Assembly: GCF_030700245.1 (NCBI RefSeq)
Contig: NZ_JAUYZI010000011.1
Span: 1-64,000 of the forward strand
Length of the DNA stretch: 64,000 nt
Direction: 5' to 3'
From: Methylobacterium amylolyticum
GTDB lineage: Bacteria; Pseudomonadota; Alphaproteobacteria; Rhizobiales; Beijerinckiaceae
Notes under the pieces: model-generated
Databases searched by the model: none
Told to the model about the DNA's origin: nothing
Seen by the model: the letters and a program-made list of their open reading frames with translations, nothing else
Position numbers and translations under genes: made by a program
In this document: one piece after another, positions 1 through 7,278 of the stretch
Numbering within the stretch: the stretch's first letter is position 1
How the letters are laid out: each line of letters opens with the position of its first letter

Positions 1-1245
1 CAGGGCGATTGCATATGGGTTGTTTGGGGTTCGATCTGGGCTGAAGGCGATGCGTTGACGCCTCCTGAGACGCAGGAGGCGATCGATGCTGGCCGTGCAA
101 GGATTGTTCGCGGCGGTGCCGGACCCGCGGGCGGCCAACGCCCGCCATCGGCTCGACGAGGTTCTGCTGGTCGCCCTGGCCGCCACGCTGTGCGGCGCCC
201 AGACCTGCGTCGACATCGCCACCTTCGCCCGGGCCAAGCTGCCGCTGCTGCGCCGCTTCGTCCGCCTCGCCCACGGCGCGCCCAGCCACGACACCTTCAG
301 CCGCCTGTTCCAGGCGCTCGACCCGCTCGCCTTCGAGGCCGCGTTCCGCGCCTTCATGGCCGCCTTCGCCAAAGCCCTGGACCAAGCGGCGCAGGACCAA
401 GCGGCGCAGGACGAGCCCGACGGCACCGGCCGCCCGCGCATCGTCGCCCTCGACGGCAAGTCCCTGCGCGGCGCCATCCAGAGCGCCGGGCGCTCGACCC
501 CGCTGCACCTCGTCACCGCCTGGGCCGCCGAGCAGCGCCTCGTCCTGGCCCAGCGCCACGCCCGCAACCGCAGCGAGGTCACCGCCGCGCGCGAGGTCAT
601 CGCCCTGCTCGACCTGCGCGATGCCGTCGTCACGCCCGACGCCCTGCACGGCAACCGCGCCACGGCCGCCGCCATCCTGGAACGGGGCGGAGCCTACGCC
701 CTGATCCTCAAGGGCAACCGCGGCCCGCTGCACGCGGCCGCCCAGGCGCTGCTGGGCGAGGCCGATGCCGAGACGGCCGTCCGCACCAGCCACACCGCCC
801 ACGGCCGCTACGAGGAGCGCCGCGCCTGGGTCCGGGCCGTGCCGGGCTGGGCCGAACGCTACGGCTTCGCCGGCCTGTGCGCCATCGCCCGGGTCGACGG
901 CCTGCGCCGCAGCACGCACGTGGACGCCCCTGCCGAGGCCGAGCCGCCCCAGACCCGCTACGTCGCCCTCTCGCAGCGGCTCGACCCCGCCGAGGTCCTG
1001 CGCGTGGTGCGCGCCCACTGGTCGATCGAGAACCACCAGCACTGGCTGCTCGACGTCGCCTTCCGCGAGGACGCCATCCTCACCCGCAACGCCGTCACCG
1101 CCCAGAACCTCGCCCTGCTGCGCCGCCTCGCCCTCGGCCTGATCCGCCAGGACGCCACGAAGGGCTCCCTGCACACCAAACGACAGTTGGCCGGATGGAA
1201 CGACGACTACCTCGCCGACCTCATCAGCCAAATGCGGTAGCCCTG
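1..1245 (+). mobile_element. ISAs1-family insertion sequence, complete
   Basis: The element starts at the first base of the window with CAGGGC and ends at base 1245 with the complementary GCCCTG. The first 20 bases match the reverse complement of bases 1226-1245 at 15 of 20 positions, so these are imperfect terminal inverted repeats. A single transposase gene fills the inside. Ends beginning CAGGG are typical of the ISAs1 family. Target duplications of about 8-10 bp are expected; the right copy would start at base 1246 (GGTTATGG), and the left copy lies outside the window. The element interrupts a KilA-N gene on the minus strand. Confidence 0.88.
86..1240 (+). CDS. ISAs1-family DDE transposase
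   Basis: This 384-residue protein catalyses transposition of the surrounding insertion sequence. The N-terminal part (VPDPR at 11-15, then a run ending GAPSHDTF at 64-71) is the domain that precedes the catalytic core in this family. Candidate catalytic residues are D123 in ALDGKSLRG, D185 in TPDALHGN and E315 in HWSIENHQHW. Residues 99-109 contain a doubled DQAAQ unit, encoded by a 15-bp tandem repeat between the two domains. Length is normal for the family and no frameshift is seen, so the copy may still be active. The stop codon lies directly against the right terminal repeat. Confidence 0.93.
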   Translation: MLAVQGLFAAVPDPRAANARHRLDEVLLVALAATLCGAQTCVDIATFARAKLPLLRRFVRLAHGAPSHDTFSRLFQALDPLAFEAAFRAFMAAFAKALDQAAQDQAAQDEPDGTGRPRIVALDGKSLRGAIQSAGRSTPLHLVTAWAAEQRLVLAQRHARNRSEVTAAREVIALLDLRDAVVTPDALHGNRATAAAILERGGAYALILKGNRGPLHAAAQALLGEADAETAVRTSHTAHGRYEERRAWVRAVPGWAERYGFAGLCAIARVDGLRRSTHVDAPAEAEPPQTRYVALSQRLDPAEVLRVVRAHWSIENHQHWLLDVAFREDAILTRNAVTAQNLALLRRLALGLIRQDATKGSLHTKRQLAGWNDDYLADLISQMR

Positions 1246-1441
1246 GGTTATGGGAGACGGTCAGGAACTCGATGAACCGGACCGCATCTGCGGATCGGCT
1301 CCATTCTGCCGGCTGCCGCGACGGGTCCGACCCCGCTGCCCGCCACATGTCGGTCAGCGACAGCATCTCGTGCCGCTCGTGGATCACCTCGCCTTTGTAG
1401 ACGAGCGCGGGCAAGCCGCTTTTCGTGCTATCTTGTGTCAC
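1246..1441 (-). pseudogene. KilA-N domain protein, cut by the insertion sequence
   Basis: Reading leftward from GTG at 1441, 65 codons stay open until the frame runs into the insertion sequence. Residues 29-60 carry LTDMWRAAGSDPSRQP and then a VRFIEFL helix, the start of a KilA-N domain, a DNA-binding fold common in large DNA viruses and phages. The GTG overlaps the stop of the upstream Arc-like gene (GTGA), so the two were probably translationally coupled. The rest of the protein should lie to the left of the insertion sequence, outside the window. The phage setting suggests a regulator or antirepressor; its exact role is not known. Confidence 0.82.
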
Positions 1442-1692
1442 CTGGGCATCTCCACTGCCTGGGTAGCGGGACCGCCTGCCAGGGCGGTGTCGTCGGAACC
1501 GGCGGCGGGGTGTGCCGGGAAGCTCGTCCCCGTCGCCGGTGGACCCTCGTCACCGAGGGCGTTCGCGATAATCATGACGATCTCGCTGTTCATTGAGCGC
1601 ATGTTGACCTTGGCGCGCTCGGCGATGCGGGACCTCATTCCGCCCGGCAATCGCAACTGGAACTGCTCACTTGCTCTGGGTGCGATCTGCAT
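1438..1692 (-). CDS. Arc-family ribbon-helix-helix DNA-binding protein
   Basis: The protein has 84 residues. The first 46 form an Arc/MetJ-type ribbon-helix-helix fold: the strand EQFQLRLPG (9-17) would contact the DNA major groove and RSMNSEIV (32-39) sits at the start of the second helix. The C-terminal tail is rich in Ala, Gly and Pro and looks disordered. A strong GAGGAGG ribosome site stands 5' of the ATG. The gene is divergent from a second Arc-like gene and overlaps a KilA-N gene downstream by GTGA. This layout recalls the arc/mnt control region of P22-like phages, so a lysogeny-related repressor is likely. Confidence 0.85.
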   Translation of the reverse strand: MQIAPRASEQFQLRLPGGMRSRIAERAKVNMRSMNSEIVMIIANALGDEGPPATGTSFPAHPAAGSDDTALAGGPATQAVEMPR

Positions 1693-1728
1693 GGCCTCCT
1701 CGCTAGATGGTCACGACGACCTATCCTA

Positions 1729-1788
1729 AGGCTATGCTCGCACGTCCTGAGCGACCTAGCAATAGGCTACGATGGAAAATCATAGCCT
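1729..1788. promoter_or_regulatory. Probable operator region between divergent Arc-like genes
   Basis: Three copies of one motif occur in 60 bp: AGGCTATG at 1729-1736, AGGCTACG at 1764-1771, and the inverted form CATAGCCT at 1781-1788. Arc-type dimers bind such short half-sites in pairs. The last two form an inverted repeat around a 9-bp spacer. The region lies between two divergent ribbon-helix-helix genes, as expected for autoregulation. Confidence 0.6.
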
Positions 1789-1807
1789 CAGGCGATTATG
1801 CACGGGC

Positions 1808-2320
1808 ATGGCCCAGGACACGCCCAGCCGGCACCTCGATCAGTTTATGCTTCGCTTGCCTGATGGCATGCGCGACCGCCTGAAAGCCGAAGCAGAGGCG
1901 AACAACCGCTCCATGAACGCCGAGATTGTCGCTCGGCTGAAGTCGTCTCTTGAGATCAGCAACTCGGATGGCTTCGACCAAATCGATCATTGGCTTAAGC
2001 AAAGCAACCCAGACACCAGCATTCTGCTTCATGAGATTAGACGGCAGGCTCAGTCAAACCTAGCTACGACCATGAAACTGATTGCGGGTCTTGAGAAGCT
2101 TGGTCTGAACGTTTTCGATCCCGACAAGAATGCCAGAGATCACTTCTTGACCGCAATCATTGAGGCAAAGACGAAGCACAACGTCCCGCTGGATGCCGAA
2201 GAAAAGGAATTTTTGGCCTCACAAGCCGCCTCCGAGGCGATCCCGCCGGAGGAGGCGTCCTTGCCCAAGCCCCGCACTCGCGCCCTCAACAGCAAAGACC
2301 CCGAGACCCCTGATCGATGA
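1808..2320 (+). CDS. Arc-family DNA-binding protein with C-terminal extension
   Basis: The protein has 170 residues from ATG 1808. DQFMLRLPDG (11-20) and NRSMNAEIV (33-41) are the strand and helix of an Arc-type ribbon-helix-helix domain, close in sequence to the 84-residue protein encoded divergently. The remaining 120 residues form a helical, charged extension with no domain I recognise. An in-frame ATG at 1772 exists, but choosing it would put operator repeats inside the gene, so 1808 is preferred although its ribosome site is weak. The gene overlaps the next one by ATGA. Base composition is lower in GC than the surrounding core genes, consistent with phage origin. Confidence 0.82.
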   Translation: MAQDTPSRHLDQFMLRLPDGMRDRLKAEAEANNRSMNAEIVARLKSSLEISNSDGFDQIDHWLKQSNPDTSILLHEIRRQAQSNLATTMKLIAGLEKLGLNVFDPDKNARDHFLTAIIEAKTKHNVPLDAEEKEFLASQAASEAIPPEEASLPKPRTRALNSKDPETPDR

Positions 2321-2583
2321 GCCTCCTTGAAGATGAGAAGAAAGCCGAGGAGCGCGCCAAGTCGGTCCACAACGAGCGCACCAAGCTCACCGCCTCCTAC
2401 GTGAACACGGTCGCGGGCGGGGTCTTCACGGTCGGCGGCCTCACCCCGATCTTCGCCGTGCTCTACACCAACGCCACGTCGGGCGTGCCGACCTGGGCTG
2501 TCATCCTCATTTCGCTCGTTTGCTGGATCGTCAGCGCGGCCCTACATTATCGGGCTCGCGTGTACCTCGGGGAGCTGAAGTGA
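2317..2583 (+). CDS. Small two-helix membrane protein, phage region
   Basis: The product has 88 residues. A charged N-terminal helix (residues 1-25) is followed by two hydrophobic segments at about 31-50 and 59-77, joined by a short loop, and an Arg-containing tail. It overlaps the upstream Arc-like gene by ATGA and the next small gene by one base, so the group is read as one transcript. Size and topology would fit a holin or superinfection-exclusion protein, but no sequence motif proves this. Confidence 0.65.
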   Translation: MSLLEDEKKAEERAKSVHNERTKLTASYVNTVAGGVFTVGGLTPIFAVLYTNATSGVPTWAVILISLVCWIVSAALHYRARVYLGELK

Positions 2584-2690
2584 TGCCCTACCTCGACATC
2601 CTCGCCCTGCTGCTCGTGCCCGCTGCTGCCCTAGCGCTGGGCCTCGGCGCCATTCGCTACGCGAAGTGGGCGGACCGCCGAGCCCACTGA
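2583..2690 (+). CDS. 35-residue single-span membrane microprotein
   Basis: An ATG at 2583 shares its first base with the stop of the preceding gene (TGATG) and opens a frame of 35 residues. Residues 3-25 are a continuous hydrophobic stretch of Leu, Ala and Val, followed by a positively charged end (KWADRRAH). Tight coupling to the neighbouring membrane gene and the 3-base gap to the next gene argue that it is translated. The function is unknown. Confidence 0.55.
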   Translation: MPYLDILALLLVPAAALALGLGAIRYAKWADRRAH

Positions 2691-2693
2691 GCC

Positions 2694-2987
2694 ATGACCG
2701 AGGCCGCGACCACGCAGCTTGCGGATATCGCGGGGACGCTCCGTGAGATCAGCGTGAAGCTCGACGCCAAGGCCGACACCGCAACGTTGGAGCGCACCGC
2801 GGGAGAGGTCCGCACGAGCCTCGCAGGCTTTGACGGCCGGCTCGCCAATCTCAGCACCGTGGGCGACGGGCTGCGCCGTGACATCGATAAGCTGCCCTCC
2901 AAGTTCGATGTCATCACCATCATGATCGTGGTTGTCGGCGGCCTGGGCGGCATCGCGGCGCTGATCAAGACCGGTTGTCGGGGTTGA
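2694..2987 (+). CDS. Coiled-coil protein with C-terminal membrane anchor, phage type
   Basis: The 97-residue product has a helical, coiled-coil-like N-terminal part (about 5-65) and one hydrophobic segment at about 74-92 (VITIMIVVVGGLGGIAALI). This is the architecture of XhlA-type phage lysis accessory proteins, but the identity is not certain. It is the last gene of the rightward phage set. Its final codons overlap the 3' end of the convergent gp10-like gene by 23 bases, which suggests that its natural end was replaced at a recombination joint. Confidence 0.6.
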   Translation: MTEAATTQLADIAGTLREISVKLDAKADTATLERTAGEVRTSLAGFDGRLANLSTVGDGLRRDIDKLPSKFDVITIMIVVVGGLGGIAALIKTGCRG

Positions 2988-4059
2988 GCACCAGCACATC
3001 GCCGTTGCCGACATCGCCGAGGAACCAGCGGTTGAACGCCAAGACGCTCGCCTCGGCCCGCCAGCGATCCATGCCCTGCGACGCGCGCTCGTGCCACGCC
3101 TGGGTGTTCGCGTTGAATTCCCAGGTCCAATCCGGGCCGGACAACGACCAGATCGCGTTGCCGCCGAAGGTGTAGGCGCAGGCGCGCAGCACGTCCCCGC
3201 TCATCGCGGCCTCGATCGCCCGCTCCACGGCGCGCGTCGAGATCCGGGCCGGGGTGTAGCCGTTGAGCTGCCGCACCGATCCGTCGGCCGCGACGAAGAT
3301 CTGCTGGCCGTCCCAGCCATCCTCGAACCCAGCGATGCACCAGGGCCCGAGCAGCCCGACCGGGATCACCTGCGCGCGGGCGTAGGGGAACGGCTGAAGC
3401 CCCTGGTCCGAATAGACCTCGGTCGAGGTCTCGCCCCAGGCCCAGATCTGCCCGCCCGAGGCCGTGACCCGCAGCCATTTGCAGGGCTTGCTCTCGCATT
3501 TGGTGTAGCTCTGGTCCGACCAGTCGAGGGTGTTGGTCGGCGTGGCGGTGGTGCCGGTCGCCAGCAGCTCGCCGTCGTCGTACAGAAAAAAGAAGTAACC
3601 GTCCTGGAACGCCACCGAGGTCGGCGCGCCGATGGAGGCGCCCGACGAGGTGTTGTTCGGGTAGGGTTGGACGCCCTGCACGCCGTTGGCGTCTGGCCCG
3701 ACCACGAAGACGCCGGTCTCGCCGCAGATCACCATGTGCGGGCCGCCGGCCGAGATCGCGAAGTTGTCGCGCGCCATGGTGACGGGCTTGGACCCGGGCA
3801 GCGCGCCGATGCGCTTGAGCTTGAAGCCGGCGTCCAGCGCGAACAGGTTGTCGGCCCGCGCCAGCAGCAGGGCGTCATCGACCAGCAGGCCGCCGCGGGG
3901 CGCGCCGAAGCCGGGGCTCGCGACGACATCAAGGCCGGGCGCGGGCACGTAGCGCACCTCGGCGCCGTCCTTCACGGCCAGGACGTTGATCAGGCGGCCG
4001 GAGCCCTCGCCGGGGATGGCGCCGGGGCTCGACGAGGTCGGGAACGCGAGGGCGACCAT
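2965..4059 (-). pseudogene. P22 gp10-like packaged-DNA stabilisation protein, 3'-truncated
   Basis: The 364-residue product resembles the phage stabilisation family typified by P22 gp10, a tail hub that plugs the portal after DNA packaging. It shows a beta-propeller-like series of repeated strands (GGLLVDDALLLARADNLF, GPHMVICGETGVFVVGP). P22 gp10 has about 470 residues, so roughly 100 C-terminal residues are missing. The end (LVLNPDNRS) falls exactly where an unrelated convergent gene also ends, so I read it as truncated by recombination. It overlaps the gp4-like gene upstream by TGATG, the same gene order as in P22. Confidence 0.75.
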
Positions 4060-4415
4060 CAGAAGTAGTGGCCCCGGGTATAGGTCCGCGAGGACGACAG
4101 GGCGCGGTAACGGCGCAGGCGCATCTCGGCGCCCTGTGCGCGGGCGGCGAGCAGGGTCGCCTCCTCGGACGAGAGCGCGAAATCGTCGGCCAAGCGCGAG
4201 GCGACGATGGCCGAGAGCGGATCCATCGCGGCGCCGGGGATTTCAGACGACGATGCGAAATCGTAGACCCGGTCCAACTCCATCTCGTCCAGAATGCCGT
4301 CGAGCGCATCGGACACGCGGGCGCGCGCCTCCGGCTCGGCGGTCTGGCCGAAGCCGACCTCGCCCAGCCGCGCCAGGACGCGCTGGACGAGGTCTTCGCG
4401 GTTGTAGACGGCCAC
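4059..4415 (-). CDS. P22 gp4-like tail accessory / head completion protein
   Basis: The protein has 118 residues. The N-terminal half (REDLVQRVLARLGEV, later SDALDGILDEMELDRVYDF) and the C-terminal RGAEMRLRRYRA-type helix match the P22 gp4 pattern, a small helical protein that adds to the portal ring before gp10. The adjacent gp10-like gene supports the call. The stop overlaps the gp10 start. The gene appears full length for this family, although P22 gp4 itself is somewhat longer and also has cell-wall hydrolase activity that cannot be seen here. Confidence 0.7.
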   Translation of the reverse strand: MAVYNREDLVQRVLARLGEVGFGQTAEPEARARVSDALDGILDEMELDRVYDFASSSEIPGAAMDPLSAIVASRLADDFALSSEEATLLAARAQGAEMRLRRYRALSSSRTYTRGHYF

Positions 4416-4418
4416 CGA

Positions 4419-4765
4419 TCAGCCTTTGCTCGGGACCCGACCGGCCCTCCGGGCCTCTTTCGGATCCTCGACTGACGTGGCGTTGTCGACCATGTCCGCG
4501 TCGGTGAGGTCGCCCGACGGCTTGATGCCCTCGGCGGTCATGGCTGTCTCGGGATCGTGCTTCATGCCGCTGCCGGGCGCGTAGGCCGGCATCACGGACG
4601 AGTCGATACCCGAGGACGGCCCCGGGCTGACGCCGGAGCCGGTCGTCAGGCGCTCGGCCGCCTTCCGGTCGCCCTTGAACCACGGGTTCTTGGACAGCTT
4701 GTCATAGACCTCGTCCGGCACCTCGACGGCCTTGCCGGCCTCGAACCGGTAGCCCGCGCCACGCG
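4419..4765 (-). pseudogene. Phage structural-module gene, 5'-truncated
   Basis: An open frame ending 4 bases before the gp4-like gene encodes about 115 recognisable residues, starting near GYRFEAGKAVEVPDEVYD and ending in a polar, low-complexity tail (MTAEGIKPSGDLTDAD). Its upstream sequence belongs to a DUF5131 gene in another frame, so the real start and N-terminus are lost. The position just before gp4 suggests a virion assembly protein. I do not recognise the family. Confidence 0.55.
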
Positions 4766-5235
4766 GCCGGCGTGGTGAGAAGCTTCGGGATATCCCGATC
4801 CGCCTCCTCCTGATTGACGATGGTCGCCAGCAGGCCGCAGTGGCCGAAGTTCTCGGCCCAGTCATCCGGCAGCATCTTGGGGGCGTTGCCAATCCGCTTT
4901 GTCACGAACTGCCAGCGCAGGTTCCGACACTCGCGAACGAGGCTCCACAGCCGGTTGCGCCACTCCGGCGGCGCCTCGTTGTCGAACACGTCGGCCATGC
5001 TGGCGCAGAAGACCCAAGGCCGCTCGCCCGTGTGCTCCGCCGCCGCGTTCCACTTTCGCGGGCCGGACCAGTCCTTCACCAGTCGCCGCGGCGAGCCTGC
5101 GCCCCAGTGCGAGCCGCCGACGCGCCGGTCGAACGTCTCGGCATAGCAGTGGTCGCATCCGGGTCCGACCTTGGTGCAGCCCCACCACGGGTTGAACGTG
5201 TGCGTGGTCCACTCAATAGCGCTGAACTCAGCCAC
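4702..5235 (-). pseudogene. DUF5131 (phage Gp37/Gp68-like) protein, 3'-truncated
   Basis: Residues 1-157 match the DUF5131 pattern: an N-terminal NPWWGC, a C-x6-C-x2-C cluster at C20, C27 and C30, CASMADVFD near 77-85, TKRIGNAPKMLP near 112-123, and ADRDIPKLL at 145-153. The cluster resembles a radical-SAM-type iron-sulfur site. The family normally continues for another 70-100 residues, but here the frame passes into unrelated sequence after TTPA and stops. GTG 5235 is preceded by GGAGG. The upstream direct repeats may control it. Confidence 0.8.
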
Positions 5236-5260
5236 CCTGGCCTCCTTGTGTCACAACGTT

Positions 5261-5284
5261 CATTATGACATTATGACATGATAG
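5261..5284. promoter_or_regulatory. Direct-repeat operator candidate
   Basis: Two adjoining copies of ATTATGAC (5262-5269 and 5270-5277) are followed by a partial copy ATGAT. This AT-rich patch in GC-rich DNA lies between the divergent DUF5131 and ribbon-helix-helix genes. Ribbon-helix-helix proteins often bind tandem 8-bp units, so autoregulation by the neighbouring 80-residue protein is plausible. Confidence 0.5.
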
Positions 5285-5305
5285 ACGAACGCGCAAGGGG
5301 AAGCT

Positions 5306-5548
5306 ATGGGCGTCGCAAGATCACAGGCCGCAGCGACTTTGCCCCCGAAGCTGAGCAACGACAGCCCGTCCGGCCGCATCAACGTGATCGCGACCGAAGA
5401 CCTGTTGCAGCGCATTGAGGAATGGCGGGCGGCTCAGCGGCCTATCCCGAACAAATCGGAAGCCGCGCGCCTGCTAATCGAAAGGGGGCTCAACGCCTCC
5501 CCCGCCCCCTCCCGCAAACCCAAGCCCCCAACCCCAGACACACCGTGA
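5306..5548 (+). CDS. Small ribbon-helix-helix DNA-binding protein
   Basis: The product has 80 residues. GRINVIATEDLLQRIEEWR (23-41) and IPNKSEAARLLIERGL (47-62) give the strand-helix-helix pattern of CopG/Arc-like proteins. The PNKSEA turn is typical of small plasmid and phage regulators. The tail is rich in Pro and Lys. AAGGGGAAG upstream of the ATG is a good ribosome site. It is divergent from the truncated DUF5131 gene, with direct repeats between them. Confidence 0.7.
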   Translation: MGVARSQAAATLPPKLSNDSPSGRINVIATEDLLQRIEEWRAAQRPIPNKSEAARLLIERGLNASPAPSRKPKPPTPDTP

Positions 5549-5573
5549 TCCGGGGAGAGATCCAGGGAAGTGG

Positions 5574-5972
5574 TCACGCTTCTGCCGGCGGCTGGAAGCC
5601 GGCCTCCCGGAAGATCTCCATGATGGCTTCGGCGCAGACCTCGACGCGCCGCATCTGAGAGGGTGACAACTTCCGACGAGGATCGCCGCTCATGTCGGGG
5701 TTGGACGGGAAGCAGCAACCGGCGACCGCCTTCTCGATCTCGGCGGTGATCTGACCGCGCTCGCGGAGCAGGACGCGCTCAGGCCTAGGCGGCATTGACC
5801 TCGCCAGCGGACTGTCCGGCATCTCGTCGGCAATCTGCCGTGCGATCTGCATCGACTCGGTGAGAGGCGTGCCGATGTGCATCCGGAGATGCTTGACCGC
5901 AGGCACATAGGCCATCTCGGCGGCTTGGGCGCGGATCCTCGCCTGCTCGCTCTCGGAGGCTCGGATCCTCAT
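5574..5972 (-). CDS. Hypothetical protein next to the element end
   Basis: From ATG 5972 (ribosome site GGGGGGAGG, 7 bases away) the product has 132 residues. The first third is helical and charged (SESEQARIRAQAAEMAYV), and the C-terminal part has SPSQMRRVEVCAEAIMEIFREAGF. I do not recognise the family. The longer frame starting at 6059 lacks a good ribosome site. It is the last gene before the attachment-site remnant, where excision or regulatory genes are often found, but nothing in the sequence identifies it as one. Confidence 0.5.
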   Translation of the reverse strand: MRIRASESEQARIRAQAAEMAYVPAVKHLRMHIGTPLTESMQIARQIADEMPDSPLARSMPPRPERVLLRERGQITAEIEKAVAGCCFPSNPDMSGDPRRKLSPSQMRRVEVCAEAIMEIFREAGFQPPAEA

Positions 5973-6118
5973 CGCCCGGCCTCCCCCCGAGACAGGGGAG
6001 GGGGCTCGTCTCGGGGACTTCCGGTATTCCGACAAGGCCAAATTCCTTTGAGTCTTCAATCCTAGTACGGATCAAGAACGTATCGGAATGGCCGTTGAAA
6101 TCGTTGCTATCGCAGGCA

Positions 6119-6164
6119 ACTCTTAATCAGCGGGTCCTAGGTTCGAACCCTAGTGCGCCCACCA
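6119..6164 (+). other. attR-like 3' fragment of tRNA-Lys(CTT)
   Basis: The 46 bases read from the anticodon loop (CTCTTAA at 6120-6126, anticodon CTT) through a perfect T-arm (CTAGG, loop TTCGAAC, CCTAG) to the acceptor strand TGCGCCC, base A and CCA at 6162-6164. The 5' half of the tRNA is absent: the bases before 6119 do not make an anticodon stem or D-arm. Integrative elements that insert into tRNA 3' ends leave exactly this kind of copy at their far end. The fragment places the element to the left and ancestral chromosome to the right. The intact tRNA gene should lie left of the window. Confidence 0.8.
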
Positions 6165-6510
6165 AGAACATCCAGAATCTATAATTCCGAATGCCTCGAC
6201 GAGTTGATGTCCGCGACATCCTCGCGCCGACGTTCTGGCAATCCCTGTCCGGATCTCGGTCGGTGGGGCCTCTGAGTCGGCGGGGCCGCTTCCGATTTCG
6301 GGTGATGGACGTTCGCGGCTCGGCCGCGGCGCCGCCAGTCCCAGCAGCCTCGGCCGCCGCTTGAGCATGCTTGGCGCGCGGGACCCGCGTCGGTTCGACG
6401 ATGGTCGCCCACATCACCGCCGATGGTGATCGCCTGGCCGACCGTTGCCGGGTGGAGAACCGGGTTCCAACGCGGAAGCGACCGTCCATCGCGGCGAATG
6501 TCCGACCGCT
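6165..6510. other. Intergenic stretch after the attachment site
   Basis: No gene is supported here. Frames on the minus strand read back through the tRNA fragment and are artefacts of it. No terminator or repeat was found. Confidence 0.5.
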
Positions 6511-7278
6511 TCAGCGCTTGGCGCAGATCGCCAGTGCGGGTCCGTTCGGGTTGGGGAGGTTGTCGAAGTCGACGCTCGTCTCGAAGCCGCGGTCGATGAA
6601 GAACTGGATCAGGCTGTCGCGTTCCAACCAGACCGCGTAGTTCTCAGATCCTCCGGAGAAACCCCTCCAAGACAGCGCCGCCTCCGGGTAGAAGCGCCTG
6701 GATCCGCGATAGCGGGTTCCGTTCAGCGCGGTGGGCTTGGTGAACTGGATCTGATCTTCGCGAGCACTGATCGCATCCTGATCGTAGTAGTGCGTCCATA
6801 TCATCACCCGATCGGACTTGCTCACGATCCGTTCGAGCAACAGGAGCGGATCCGTCATGTGGTAGAGCACACCGCAGGCGATGATGACATCGAAGTCTTG
6901 GCACGACGTCAGATAGGGGACGAAGTTGCCGAGTTTGTAGCTCACCCGCTTCATGCCCATGACCTCCTTCAGGCAGAGGCATTTGAGAAAGGCGCGCGCG
7001 TTTCCCTCGATTGCGGTCACGGAAGACGCTCCGAGCCGCTCCAGCAGGTAGGAATGCGCGCCCTCGAGCGGCCCGAGTTCGAGGATGTCGAGATCTGTGA
7101 AGGGACCGAGAACCCGATTGGCCCAGGCGATGCGCGGATCCTCGAACAGGTGTGCCAAGCCTGGATGGGAGACGGCCCCGAGGTCCGAGGGCATGATCGT
7201 CGACCATTCGCCGTGAAAGATGTCCAGGACGTTCTGCAGAGTCGGTTCAGATCTAACGAATTCTCTTTCCCCGGACAT
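6511..7278 (-). CDS. Class I SAM-dependent methyltransferase
   Basis: The 255-residue protein has a Rossmann methyltransferase core. Motif I is ILELGPLEGAHS (about 65-76), followed by the acidic end of strand 2 (VTAIEGN), and the motif IV region FDVIIACGVLYHM. The C-terminal part carries a Trp/Tyr-rich segment that may bind the acceptor. It resembles orphan methyltransferases found near glycan and lipid genes; the substrate cannot be told. It stands alone, directly after the integrated element, and has no operon partner. Confidence 0.85.
   Translation of the reverse strand: MSGEREFVRSEPTLQNVLDIFHGEWSTIMPSDLGAVSHPGLAHLFEDPRIAWANRVLGPFTDLDILELGPLEGAHSYLLERLGASSVTAIEGNARAFLKCLCLKEVMGMKRVSYKLGNFVPYLTSCQDFDVIIACGVLYHMTDPLLLLERIVSKSDRVMIWTHYYDQDAISAREDQIQFTKPTALNGTRYRGSRRFYPEAALSWRGFSGGSENYAVWLERDSLIQFFIDRGFETSVDFDNLPNPNGPALAICAKR

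Noticed and set aside
1250..1729. A plus-strand gene after the insertion sequence
   Set aside because: The minus strand in the same stretch has two recognisable phage genes (KilA-N and Arc) that overlap by GTGA. The plus frame has no domain.
6127..6489. Minus-strand frame ending in GALGFEPRTR
   Set aside because: This peptide is the well-known reverse translation of a tRNA T-arm and 3' end, so the frame is an artefact of the tRNA fragment.
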